Of a DNA stretch of 64,000 nucleotides, positions 50,435 to 59,487 are shown one piece after another. The position numbers and the translations under genes are program-made. Location: NCBI GenBank assembly GCA_020638495.1, contig JACKIN010000006.1, positions 62,001 through 126,000 on the forward strand, given 5' to 3'. The notes below the pieces were generated by a model that was not told where the DNA came from, ran no database searches, and saw nothing but the letters and a program-made list of their open reading frames with translations. Origin of the DNA: Geminicoccaceae bacterium. Its GTDB lineage: Bacteria > Pseudomonadota > Alphaproteobacteria > Geminicoccales > Geminicoccaceae. Position 1 is the first letter of the stretch. The number at the start of each line of letters is the position of its first letter.

Positions 50435-51342
50435 GCTCCCTGCTTGTAGATCTCGATGATCTTGCCGAGCAGGTCGAGCGCCTCGGCGCGGGGGCGCTGG
50501 AAGCTGTTGCGGCCGACGATCGAGCCCGAGCCGCCGCCGTCGCGGATCTCCCTGATCTCGCCGAGCAGGCCGTCCGTGCTCTTCGCCTCGCCGCCGGAGA
50601 AGACGACCAGCCGCTTGCCGTTGAAGCAGCACTGCATGACGTGGGCGATGCGATCCTTCAGGCTGTCCATCGGCACGTTCTCGTAGGAGCTCTGGGCGGC
50701 CTTGAGATCGACGCCGGCCTTGGGTGGCTTGACCTTGATGATGGTGGCGCCGAGCAGCGCCGCCATGTGCGCGGCATAGGCCACGATATCGAGGGCGGTC
50801 TCGCCCTCCTTGGTGACATTGCCGCCGCGCGGATAGGACCAGAGCACCGAGACGAGGCCGTTGGCCTTGGCCTCGGCGGAAAGCTCCCGGAACTCTTCCA
50901 TCATGCCGTAATTGGCTTCCGAGCCCGGATAGATGGTGAAGCCGACGCCGACGCAGCCCAGCCGCAGCGCGTCCTTGACCGAGCCCGTGACCGCCTGGTC
51001 GCCGATGCCGCTGTGCAGGCTGTTGGCGCTGTTCAGCTTGAGGATGGTCGGCACCTGGCCGGCGAAGGTGTCGGCCCCCTGCTCGAGCGGTCCGAGCGGG
51101 GCGGCGTAGCCGGAGAGCCCCGCATCGATGGCGAGCTGATAGAGATAGTGCGGATCGTAGGCCGCGGGGTTCTTGGCGAAGCTGCGGGCCGGGCCGTGCT
51201 CGTAGCCCTGGTCGACCGGCAGGATGACGAGCTTGCCGGTGCCGCCGAGGCGACCCTGCATCAAGAGGCGGTAGAGATTGCCCTTCACGCCCGGGTTCTC
51301 GCCTTCGTACCAGGAGAGGATGGTCTTCACGCGGTCGCTCAT
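50431..51342 (-). CDS. fbaB: Class I fructose-bisphosphate aldolase (FbaB/DhnA type)
   Basis: 303 residues from ATG 51342 (AAGGGA 7 bases upstream). It splits fructose 1,6-bisphosphate through a Schiff-base lysine. LVILPVDQGYEHGPARSF, LKLNSANSLHS, GVGFTIYPGSE, ATIIKVKPPKAGVD and VFSGGEAKSTDGLL are standard DhnA-type blocks, with the lysine in the KVKPP segment. Its ATG overlaps the stop of the unknown 141-aa gene. Confidence 0.92.
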   Translation of the reverse strand: MSDRVKTILSWYEGENPGVKGNLYRLLMQGRLGGTGKLVILPVDQGYEHGPARSFAKNPAAYDPHYLYQLAIDAGLSGYAAPLGPLEQGADTFAGQVPTILKLNSANSLHSGIGDQAVTGSVKDALRLGCVGVGFTIYPGSEANYGMMEEFRELSAEAKANGLVSVLWSYPRGGNVTKEGETALDIVAYAAHMAALLGATIIKVKPPKAGVDLKAAQSSYENVPMDSLKDRIAHVMQCCFNGKRLVVFSGGEAKSTDGLLGEIREIRDGGGSGSIVGRNSFQRPRAEALDLLGKIIEIYKQGA

Positions 51343-51764
51343 GGGGCAGTCCCTTTGGCCAGCGGGGGATCGGTCGGCGCGGAACTTACACAAACGGCCG
51401 GAGTCATCCAAGAGCCGCCGCGGCCGGGAACGACGAGCGGGCCGGGCGGTGACGCCAGCACCTCGGCGCCGAGCCCCGCGGCCATGCCGGCTAGCCTCTG
51501 GCGCACGTTTTCCGGGCCGGTGAAGACGAGCCGCCGCAGGCCGGCGCGCAGGGCGGCCATGACCAGGCCCGGCTCGTCGTCGCAGAGCGCGGTCAGCGGG
51601 TGCTGCAGGGTCGCCTCCAGCGCCTCGACGAACGCCGGGCCGGCGAGGCCGGCGGGGATGCAGAGCTCGATCGCCTCGCCGCGGGCCTTGGCATGCTCGA
51701 TCGCCGCCGCGGCCTCGAGGCGGTGGTGGACGAGGACGGCAAGCGGCGGGGCTTCCGACCGCAC
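51339..51764 (-). CDS. Unknown 141-residue protein between pgk and the aldolase
   Basis: Starts at GTG 51764, 10 bases after the pgk stop, and ends in an ATGA overlap with the aldolase gene, so it is very likely expressed. Sequence begins VRSEAPPLAVLVHHRLEAA and includes GEAIELCIPAGLAGPAFVEAL and a Pro/Ser-rich C-terminal end (SSAPTDPPLAKGTAP). The core looks like an alternating alpha/beta fold. I do not recognise a family. Position suggests a role tied to glycolysis. Confidence 0.75.
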   Translation of the reverse strand: MRSEAPPLAVLVHHRLEAAAAIEHAKARGEAIELCIPAGLAGPAFVEALEATLQHPLTALCDDEPGLVMAALRAGLRRLVFTGPENVRQRLAGMAAGLGAEVLASPPGPLVVPGRGGSWMTPAVCVSSAPTDPPLAKGTAP

Positions 51765-51774
51765 GGTGTTGGCC

Positions 51775-52968
<1,194 letters not shown>

Positions 52969-53038
52969 GCTATCGTCTCTCCCATGCTTTGGCCGTTGTG
53001 GCCGTCTTCTCCCGGCATGACTCCGATGCCGGCCGGCC

Positions 53039-53533
53039 TCAGCCGCGCACCGCGTCCTCGATCAGCTGCTCGAGCTCGCCGCTCGTGGCGCAGCGCGCGT
53101 CGAAGCGGATATTGTCGAAGCGGTTGAGGTAGTTGCCGGAGGCCAAGGTCTGCCAGGTGACAGTGCTGCCGAGCGGGCCCGGGCCGATCCGGACATCGGC
53201 CCTGATGCGCGTGCTGTCCGGCGAGGTGAAGCGGCCACGCGGGCTCTTGTCGCTGGCGCTCCGCTCGCGCACCCAGATGGTGTCGCAGAGCATGAAGCGT
53301 TCATCGGTGCTGGTCGCCGTGAGGCCGCCGGGTGCCCGATCGATGGCGAGCCCGTTCCGGCCGAGCGCCTCGGTCAGAGCCGCTGTCGCCGCCTCGGGCG
53401 AGAGGCTCGAATCGACGCGCGCGGGTGGTGGTGGACCGGGTCGGGGCGCCGGCGCGCAGGCCGGCAGCAGCAGGCCGAGAGCCAGCATGGGCAAAAGCGG
53501 GCGGATGTAGGGACCATGTCGCCTGTGGGTCAT
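53039..53533 (-). CDS. Lipoprotein of a three-member tandem family (copy A)
   Basis: 164 residues. Signal sequence with lipobox LLLPAC (Cys about 26), then a Pro-rich spacer. The core shares landmarks with the two genes to its right: GLTATSTDERFMLCD and TVTWQTLASGNYLNRFDN, ending in CATSGELEQLIEDAVRG. Two conserved cysteines, after RF and before the final helix, could form a disulfide. It is the most divergent copy. Function unknown; probably outer-membrane anchored. Confidence 0.75.
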   Translation of the reverse strand: MTHRRHGPYIRPLLPMLALGLLLPACAPAPRPGPPPPARVDSSLSPEAATAALTEALGRNGLAIDRAPGGLTATSTDERFMLCDTIWVRERSASDKSPRGRFTSPDSTRIRADVRIGPGPLGSTVTWQTLASGNYLNRFDNIRFDARCATSGELEQLIEDAVRG

Positions 53534-53619
53534 CGATTGCTCCGGTCAGGCACCATGACAAAGGGAGATAGGCCGATGGGCCGCGAGTGTCGACCGACAG
53601 TCGGTACGCTGCCGGCGTG

Positions 53620-54057
53620 TCAACCGGCAACCGCCGCCGTGAGCAGCGCCTCGAGCGTGCCGGTGCCTTCGCAGCCTTTGGTGAAATGGTCGTTGCGGAT
53701 GATATCGTAGTAGCGGCCGCTGTAGCTGGTGTGCCAATCGGCCCGGGTGCCGCCGTCGCGCGACGTGAAGCGCACGATTGCCGTGGCGCTGCGCTCGTCC
53801 ACGCGGATCATCTTGCGGCTGCTGTCGCTGCCGCTGGAGCCGCCGACCAGGACCGGGACACATTTGGTGAAGCGCTCGGCATCCGAGGTCGCGCGGAGCC
53901 CGCCGGCCGTCTTTTCCACGACGAGACCCTCGCGCTCCAACGCGGCCGCCACATTGCTCCTGACCGTGTCGACCGGCGCCGGTGACGAGGCCGAGAGCGG
54001 CGGCGGAGCGGCCTGGCAACCGGCGAGCAGGTAGGCCAAGGCGACACCGCACGTCAT
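53620..54057 (-). CDS. Lipoprotein of the tandem family (copy B)
   Basis: 145 residues from ATG 54057, with signal and lipobox LLAGC (Cys about 14). Shared core: GLRATSDAERFTKC, ADWHTSYSGRYYD, and CEGTGTLEALLTAAVAG. The region after the first cysteine is Ser/Gly-rich. Same strand and close spacing as its neighbours. Function unknown. Confidence 0.75.
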   Translation of the reverse strand: MTCGVALAYLLAGCQAAPPPLSASSPAPVDTVRSNVAAALEREGLVVEKTAGGLRATSDAERFTKCVPVLVGGSSGSDSSRKMIRVDERSATAIVRFTSRDGGTRADWHTSYSGRYYDIIRNDHFTKGCEGTGTLEALLTAAVAG

Positions 54058-54125
54058 GCTGGCTGGCCCAGGCGGGCACAGTGGGTCCAAGGGCTTTCGG
54101 GCGTTCCGGGAACCCCCGGTCAGGC

Positions 54126-54581
54126 TCACCCGTCCACCGCCTTCTGGAGCAGGTCCTCCAGGGCACCGGTGCCTTCGCAGGGCCGCTCGAAGGGCTCGTT
54201 GCTCTCGCGGTCGAGGTAGTTGCCGCTGTAGCTGGTCTGCCAGGTGGCTTCCGTGCCGCTGCCGCTCGGCGTGAAGGTGACGATGGCCGTGGCGCTGACC
54301 GATTCCGGCGGCGTGAACTGGCGGGCGCTGCTGCTGTCGCCGCCACCCACCTCGACGGCGTCGCAGCGGGCGAAGCGGTCCGAGCTCGAGGTGGCGCGCA
54401 GCCCGTTGGGCGTCTGCTCGACCGTCAGACCATTGCTGCGCAGCGCTGCCTCGACGCGGCGTTCGACGCTCTGCTCCGGTGCCGCGGAAGCAGCCGACCC
54501 GGGCGGTGGCGGACCCTCCTGGCAACCGGCGAGGAGCATGGTCAGGGCTGCCGCGACGAGACCGTTCCTGTGCATGGACAT
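54126..54581 (-). CDS. Lipoprotein of the tandem family (copy C)
   Basis: 151 residues, lipobox LLAGC (Cys about 20), Pro/Ala-rich spacer. Shared core: GLRATSSSDRFARCD, ATWQTSYSGNYLDRE, and CEGTGALEDLLQKAVDG. It is closer to copy B than to copy A. The family has a short mature domain and probably binds the cell wall or another envelope protein, but nothing in the sequence shows a ligand. Confidence 0.75.
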   Translation of the reverse strand: MSMHRNGLVAAALTMLLAGCQEGPPPPGSAASAAPEQSVERRVEAALRSNGLTVEQTPNGLRATSSSDRFARCDAVEVGGGDSSSARQFTPPESVSATAIVTFTPSGSGTEATWQTSYSGNYLDRESNEPFERPCEGTGALEDLLQKAVDG

Positions 54582-54666
54582 GACGCCTCTCCTGGATGGA
54601 TGCCGCCACCTTGCCGCGGCTCCAGCTTGATATAGGCGGTCGGTCCCTTAGCGACAGGGGCGCCGC

Positions 54667-55269
54667 TCAGGCCTCGAGGCGCAGGCGATCGATCAGCCCG
54701 GTGCTGACGGTGCCGGTGACGGGCAGGCCGCGGGCCTGCTCGAAGCGCTCGACCGCGGCTTTCGTGCGCGGCCCGTAGAGGCCATCGATCGGGCCCGGGT
54801 CGTAGCCCTGCTGGGCCAGCAGCTCCTGCGCCCGGCGCACCTCGTCGCGACTCATGGCCGGCATCTCGACCCGGGTGCTCATCCAGCTCTCGAAGTAGAG
54901 CTGCTGGTCGAGGTCGTCGGCGAGCTGGACGCGGCGCTCCACGGCGAGCCGGTCGAACGCCACCTGGCGGCGGGCGTCACGATCGAGCGCCGCGTCGTCG
55001 GTGATCACGACGGGGCCGGAGGCGGGCTCGATATCGCCTTCCCGGTTGAGCCGCTCAGCCGCGATGCCGCCGACCAGAAGGTCGCCGACGAGCACCGAGC
55101 TGTTGAGGATCAGGGCCTCGTTGCCAGCCGTGCCCTCGGGTCCGGCGCCCGGCTCGATGGTCATGGGCAGGTAGTAGGGCTGGTTGGCCGAGCTGGTGCA
55201 GGCGGCCAGCAGGGCAACGGTGAGGCTGGCGGCGAGCGGGCGCACGGCGCGGGTCATGGTCTTCATCAT
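54667..55269 (-). CDS. Lipoprotein with C-terminal peptidoglycan-binding domain
   Basis: 200 residues; start in an ATGA overlap with the EF-hand gene. Lipobox LLAACT (Cys about 24). The last 60 residues fit PG_binding_1: DEVRRAQELLAQQGYDPGPIDGLYGPRTKAAVERFEQ, with pieces at about residues 141-177. The middle is acidic. It likely links the outer membrane to peptidoglycan. Clustered with the three small lipoproteins. Confidence 0.8.
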   Translation of the reverse strand: MMKTMTRAVRPLAASLTVALLAACTSSANQPYYLPMTIEPGAGPEGTAGNEALILNSSVLVGDLLVGGIAAERLNREGDIEPASGPVVITDDAALDRDARRQVAFDRLAVERRVQLADDLDQQLYFESWMSTRVEMPAMSRDEVRRAQELLAQQGYDPGPIDGLYGPRTKAAVERFEQARGLPVTGTVSTGLIDRLRLEA

Positions 55270-55736
55270 TCGGCTCCGATCGGCTCGGCGAGCAGCTCGT
55301 CGATGGTCAAAGCGCCATCCTGGTCGCGGTCGGCGGCATTGAACGCCGCGAGCTTGGCGAGCCGGAGCTCGTCCAGGTCGATGCGGCCATCGGCATTGGC
55401 GTCGACGGCGGCGAACGCCTCGGGCGTCACGCCGACCAGCTCGTCGATGGTGCGTCCGTTGTCGCCCGTGGCGTTCAGCCCGACGAAGGCGGCGATCGCA
55501 TCCGCGGCGAGCTCGGCCTCGTCGATGGCGCCGTCGCCATTGAGGTCGGCGGCATCGAACACCGCGCGTTGCAGCTGGTCGGTGACCTGCAGGCTGGCAG
55601 CATCAGCCGGGCCGGCGATCGGGATGCCGGCGAGGGCGAGGCCGGCCAAGGCGAGGCCGGCCAGAACGAAACGGGCAGGAACGAGACCAGCGACAAGCGC
55701 CGACAAGGGTAGGCGGTAATTGCGGCGGCCGGGCAT
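55266..55736 (-). CDS. Exported EF-hand calcium-binding protein
   Basis: 156 residues from ATG 55736 with GAGGAGA upstream. Signal peptide rich in Ala/Leu/Gly (FVLAGLALAGLALAGIPIAG). Three EF-hand loops are seen: DLNGDGAIDEAE, DANADGRIDLDE and DRDQDGALTIDE. The first and second keep the acidic residues at 1, 3, 5 and 12. It is probably a periplasmic calcium sensor or buffer. The overlap with the PG-binding lipoprotein suggests joint expression. Confidence 0.85.
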   Translation of the reverse strand: MPGRRNYRLPLSALVAGLVPARFVLAGLALAGLALAGIPIAGPADAASLQVTDQLQRAVFDAADLNGDGAIDEAELAADAIAAFVGLNATGDNGRTIDELVGVTPEAFAAVDANADGRIDLDELRLAKLAAFNAADRDQDGALTIDELLAEPIGAE

Positions 55737-55921
55737 CCGTTTTCTCCTCGAACCTCTTCTGACCACCGCGCATGCCACATTTCAACGCACGGGTCCATGT
55801 GCTCGACCGGAGCCGGAGAGCTTCTGCCGGGTTGGCGGCGGCCGCGGCGCCCGACTTGTCAAGTGGCGGTCGACGCTGCACTAGAGACCAGCCGGTCGAC
55901 TATCGCTTCGAGGGTGAGACG

Positions 55922-56848
55922 GTGGCGCTGCTCTTCTACAGTCAGGACGACGATCCGCATGCCTGGGGCGCAGCGCTGCGGGCGCTGCTGCCGGAGCTCG
56001 ACCTGCGCATCTGGCCCGAGATCGGCGATCGCCGCGAGATCGAGGCGGCGCTGGTCTGGCTGCCGCCACCCGGCCTCTTCGCCTCCCTGCCCGGGCTGCG
56101 GGCGATCTTCTCGCTCGGGGCCGGGGTCGACGCCATGCTCGGCCAGGAGCATCTGCCGGACGTGCCGCTCTGCCGGCTGGTGGACCCCTCGCTCACCCGG
56201 ACGATGGCCGAGTTCGTGCTGGCCCAGGTTCTCTATTATCACCGCGACCTCGACCTCTATGCCGCCCAGCAGCAGGCGGCGCGCTGGCGGCTGCGGCTGC
56301 CGCAGGCGGCGGCGTCGCGCACCGTGGGGGTGATGGGCCTGGGGGAGCTCGGCGGTGCCGCCGCCCGGCTGCTCGCCGGGCACGGCTTCGAGGTGCTCGG
56401 CTGGAGCCGCACGAAGCGGACCATCGACGGTGTCCGGACCTTCGCCGGCAGCGCCGGGCTCGCACCTTTCCTCGCCCGGTCCGAGATGCTGGTCTGTCTC
56501 CTGCCGCTCACCGCCGAGACCGAGGGGCTGCTCGATGCGGCGCTGTTCGCCGGGCTGCCGGCGGGGGCGGTGCTGGTGCATGTCGGCCGGGGCAGGCAGC
56601 TCGTGCCGGCCGACCTGATGGCGGCGCTCGACACCGGCCAATTGCGCGGGGCGGCGATCGACGTCACGCCCGAGGAGCCGCTGCCGGCGGACGATCCGCT
56701 CTGGCGGCACCCGGGCGTGCGGCTGACGCCGCATGTCGCTTCCTACGCGCAGCCGGCGACCGCGGCGGCGACCGTCGTCGAGAACCTCCTGCGGCTGCGG
56801 CGGGGCGAGCCCTTGCTCGCCGTGGTCGACCGCAGCCGCGGCTATTGA
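55922..56848 (+). CDS. ghrA: Glyoxylate/hydroxypyruvate reductase A-like 2-hydroxyacid dehydrogenase
   Basis: 308 residues from GTG 55922 (GAGGG upstream), the normal GhrA length; an ATG at 55772 would add a poor 50-residue leader. VALLFYSQDDDP at the start, LPGLRAIFSLGAGVDAML, the NAD(P) loop GVMGLGELGG, VHVGRGRQLVPADL, and LTPHVASYAQP with the catalytic histidine match the family. It reduces glyoxylate or hydroxypyruvate. It converges with nothing and is divergent from the EF-hand gene. Confidence 0.88.
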   Translation: MALLFYSQDDDPHAWGAALRALLPELDLRIWPEIGDRREIEAALVWLPPPGLFASLPGLRAIFSLGAGVDAMLGQEHLPDVPLCRLVDPSLTRTMAEFVLAQVLYYHRDLDLYAAQQQAARWRLRLPQAAASRTVGVMGLGELGGAAARLLAGHGFEVLGWSRTKRTIDGVRTFAGSAGLAPFLARSEMLVCLLPLTAETEGLLDAALFAGLPAGAVLVHVGRGRQLVPADLMAALDTGQLRGAAIDVTPEEPLPADDPLWRHPGVRLTPHVASYAQPATAAATVVENLLRLRRGEPLLAVVDRSRGY

Positions 56849-56871
56849 GACACGTTGGAGGAGCACCGCCC

Positions 56872-57507
56872 ATGCAGGCCGCCATCGTCACCATCGCCCA
56901 GCAGAAGGGCGGCGCCGGCAAGACGACGCTGGCGATCCAGCTCGCCACGGCCATGCGCCAGGCGGGCCGGAGCGTCGCCGTGGTCGATATCGACCCGCAG
57001 GGCAGCCTGACCGCCTGGGTGCGCCTGCGGGAGCACGAGGCCAGGGACGCGGCGGAGCTGCGCTTCTCGATGGTCGGCGGCTGGCGGCTCGGGGTCGAGC
57101 TCGACCGGCTCAAGCGCGAGGTGGAGCGGATCGTGGTCGACAGCCCGCCGCATGCCGAGAGCGACGCGAAGGGGGCGATCAAGGCGGCCGATCTGGTGCT
57201 GGTGCCCTGCCAGCCGAGCCCGCTCGACATCTGGGCGAGCAAGGGCACGCTGGACATCGCCATGAACGAGGGGCGTCGCCACGCTCTGGTGCTGAACCGC
57301 GTGCCACCTCGGGGGCGGAGCTACGAGGAGGCGTTGCAGTCCCTTGCGGAGCGCGGCTATGCGGCGCTATCTGCGCGCCTCGGCAACCGTCAGGCTTTCG
57401 TCGCCAGCCTGGGACGGGGGCTCGGCGTGGTCGAGAGCGAGCCCAGGAGTGCCGCCGCCGACGAGGTGCGGGCCCTTCTCGCCGAGGTCGAGGCGGCGCT
57501 CGCCTGA
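56872..57507 (+). CDS. parA: ParA-family ATPase
   Basis: 211 residues from ATG 56872 with GGAGGAG upstream. The deviant Walker A is QQKGGAGKTTLAIQLA (lysine just before GGAGKT), Walker A' is VDIDPQGSL, and IVVDSPPHAES is Walker B. It is short and lacks the N-terminal extension of plasmid ParA, like chromosomal partition or positioning ATPases. No parB follows, so it may position another cargo. It begins 23 bases after ghrA. Confidence 0.8.
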   Translation: MQAAIVTIAQQKGGAGKTTLAIQLATAMRQAGRSVAVVDIDPQGSLTAWVRLREHEARDAAELRFSMVGGWRLGVELDRLKREVERIVVDSPPHAESDAKGAIKAADLVLVPCQPSPLDIWASKGTLDIAMNEGRRHALVLNRVPPRGRSYEEALQSLAERGYAALSARLGNRQAFVASLGRGLGVVESEPRSAAADEVRALLAEVEAALA

Positions 57508-57562
57508 GCGAGCTCGCCCCGGCGACTTCTCGGGCGGCAATGGAACAGGGAAGGGACGGCGG

Positions 57563-58930
57563 ATGTCGGCGCCACCGCAGGGCAAGGGTGCTCCGATCGA
57601 GGATCGGCGCCAGCTGATCGAGTATCTGGAGCAGGGCTCGAAGCCGCTGGAGGCCTGGCGGATCGGCACCGAGCACGAGAAGTTCGGCTTCGACCGCAGG
57701 ACGCTGCGCCCCCTGCCGTATGAGGGCGGGCACGGCATCCGGGCCCTGCTCGAAGGGCTGGCGAAGTCGTTCGGCTGGGAGCTGGTGCGCGAGGGCGACA
57801 AGCCGATCGCGCTGCAGGGCGACGGCTGCAACGTCACGCTCGAGCCGGGCGGCCAGTTCGAGCTGTCGGGCGCCCCCTTGCGCCACATCCACCAGACCTG
57901 CAGCGAGGTTCACCAGCACCTGGCGCAGGTGCGCGAGGTGGCGGATCCCCTGGGGATCGGCATGCTGGGGATGGGCTTCCAGCCCAAGTGGCGGCGGGAC
58001 GAGATCCCGTGGATGCCCAAGGGCCGCTACAAGATCATGGGCGCCTACATGCCCAAGGTGGGCAAGCTCGGCCTCGACATGATGCTGCGAACCTGCACCA
58101 TCCAGGTCAATCTCGACTACGCGGACGAGGCCGACATGGTCTTGAAGTTCCGCGTCGGCCTTGCGCTGCAACCCATTGCCACAGCTCTCTTTGCCAACTC
58201 GCCCTTCACCGAGGGCAAGGCCAACGGCTTCGCCAGCTACAGGAGCCACATCTGGACCGACACGGACCCCGACCGCTGCGGCATCCTGCCCTTCGTCTTC
58301 GAGCCGGGCATGGGCTTCGAGCGCTATGTCGATCACGTGCTCGACGTGCCCATGTACTTCGTCTATCGCGACGGCACCTATATCGACGCCGCGGGCCAGT
58401 CCTTTCGCGACTTCCTCGAGGGTCGCCTGCCGGCCTTGCCGGGCGAGAAGCCCACGATGAGCGACTGGGCAGATCACCTGACGACCCTCTTTCCCGAGGT
58501 GCGGCTCAAGCGCTTCCTCGAGATGCGCGGCGCCGATGGGGGCCCCTGGCGCCAGCTCTGCGGCCTGCCGGCGCTCTGGGTCGGCCTGCTCTACGACCGG
58601 ACGGCGCTCGAAGCCGCCTGGGACCTCTGCAGGGACTGGTCCATCGCGGAGCACCAGCAGCTCCGCGACATGACGCCCCGGCTCGGCATGCGGACCCCGT
58701 TCCGCGGCGGCACCGTCCAGGACCTGGCGCTCCGGACCATGGAGATCGCCGAGGCCGGGCTCGCCGCCAGGAACGTCATGGACTGGGACGGCCGCGACGA
58801 GCGCAAGTACCTCCACGCGCTCTGGGAGATCGCCAAGTCCGGCATCACCCCGGCCGACGAGAAGCTCGCCCGGTTCCTGGGCGAATGGCAGGGCTCGGTC
58901 GATCAGGTCTTTTCGGGGTATGCCTACTGA
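57563..58930 (+). CDS. gshA: Glutamate-cysteine ligase (plant/alphaproteobacterial type)
   Basis: 455 residues from ATG 57563 with AAGGGA upstream. It makes gamma-glutamylcysteine, the first step in glutathione synthesis. IGTEHEKFGFD is the N-terminal glutamate/metal site, LEPGGQFELSGAPLRHIHQTC and GFQPKWRRDEIPWMPKGRY are conserved, as are QVNLDYADE and SYRSHIWTDTDPDRCG. This length and these motifs are the GCS2 class of plants and Rhizobiales, distinct from the E. coli enzyme. A repeat-rich gap follows. Confidence 0.93.
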   Translation: MSAPPQGKGAPIEDRRQLIEYLEQGSKPLEAWRIGTEHEKFGFDRRTLRPLPYEGGHGIRALLEGLAKSFGWELVREGDKPIALQGDGCNVTLEPGGQFELSGAPLRHIHQTCSEVHQHLAQVREVADPLGIGMLGMGFQPKWRRDEIPWMPKGRYKIMGAYMPKVGKLGLDMMLRTCTIQVNLDYADEADMVLKFRVGLALQPIATALFANSPFTEGKANGFASYRSHIWTDTDPDRCGILPFVFEPGMGFERYVDHVLDVPMYFVYRDGTYIDAAGQSFRDFLEGRLPALPGEKPTMSDWADHLTTLFPEVRLKRFLEMRGADGGPWRQLCGLPALWVGLLYDRTALEAAWDLCRDWSIAEHQQLRDMTPRLGMRTPFRGGTVQDLALRTMEIAEAGLAARNVMDWDGRDERKYLHALWEIAKSGITPADEKLARFLGEWQGSVDQVFSGYAY

Positions 58931-59092
58931 GCGGCGCCATTGTTGGCAGAGAATATTCCTATCAGAGCTCGACCCTGAAGGCAAGCCCGGCTTCGGTTCG
59001 TTCGGCAATATTCGGGTCTCGGGTTCGCTCGACCGGTGGCTCGGTCTCTGAAAGGCGCAAAAAGCCGAGCCGGATCAACAACTTGCGCGCCC

Positions 59093-59196
59093 TTGGGTTC
59101 GTTGGCCCGGCGTTGGGTTCGTTCGTCGATTCCTTGGGTTCGCTCGTCGAATCCGTGGGTTCGATCGTCGATTTGCCGGGTTCGATCGTCGGAAAA
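59093..59196. repeat. 21-bp tandem repeat array
   Basis: Five copies of a unit like TTGGGTTCGCTCGTCGAATCC start at 59093, 59113, 59134, 59155 and 59176. The last four keep an exact 21-base period, two helical turns. The shared core is GGGTTCG-TCGTCGA. Translated, the period gives 7-residue repeats such as GSLVES/GSIVDL, but no frame has a start or ribosome site. It abuts the hairpin array. Confidence 0.8.
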
Positions 59197-59349
59197 TGTT
59201 GCGGCAGATGCGCCAACCCGGCCGAAATGTTGCGTTTTCTGCGACATCCGGGTGGCGAATGTAGCGATTCCTGCAACATGCGGGGGGTGGATGTTGCAGA
59301 AATTGCGACAACCCAAGGAAAATGTCGCGGTATGCGCAACAACCCGGCG
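59194..59349. repeat. Array of five phased 19-nt hairpin palindromes
   Basis: Five units follow TGTtGCg-N5-TGCgaCA, each a 7-base stem and 5-base loop: starts at 59197, 59228, 59260, 59292 and 59323. Spacing is 31, 32, 32 and 31 bases, about three helical turns. Examples are TGTTGCGTTTTCTGCGACA (59228-59246) and TGTTGCAGAAATTGCGACA (59292-59310). Most are followed by a CCCGG-like end (AACCCGG or a variant). The first, third and fifth have one mismatch each. This layout suits a multi-site protein-binding array or a repeated RNA stem. Confidence 0.8.
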
Positions 59350-59358
59350 CCGGTCGGC

Positions 59359-59388
59359 AAGGAAGAGGCGCGCCTGGCGACGCGCCTC
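59359..59388 (-). terminator. Terminator-like hairpin after the small ORF
   Basis: On the minus strand GAGGCGCG (59388-59381) and CGCGCCTC (59372-59365) form an 8-bp stem with an 8-base loop, followed by TTCCTT (59364-59359). It starts 7 bases after the small ORF's stop. Confidence 0.5.
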
Positions 59389-59394
59389 GAAAGC

Positions 59395-59487
59395 CTACGC
59401 GATGCCGAGCATCAGCAGGACCTGCAGGATGGCGGCGATCGCGCTGATGGCCGCGAAGACCACCATGACGATGTCGATAGTCCGCAT
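59395..59487 (-). CDS. 30-residue hydrophobic small ORF
   Basis: ATG at 59487 with GGGGAG 8 bases upstream, and a TAG at 59395-59397. It reads MRTIDIVMVVFAAISAIAAI followed by ten more mostly hydrophobic residues ending in LMLGIA, one membrane helix. A hairpin terminator follows at once. It is similar in design to small inner-membrane peptides and type I toxins, but no homology is recognised. It lies between the hairpin array and the response regulator, on the regulator's strand. Confidence 0.5.
   Translation of the reverse strand: MRTIDIVMVVFAAISAIAAILQVLLMLGIA

Noticed and set aside
59093..59349. CRISPR array
   Set aside because: Repeats are degenerate, directly joined or nearly so, and there are no uniform unique spacers and no cas genes nearby.
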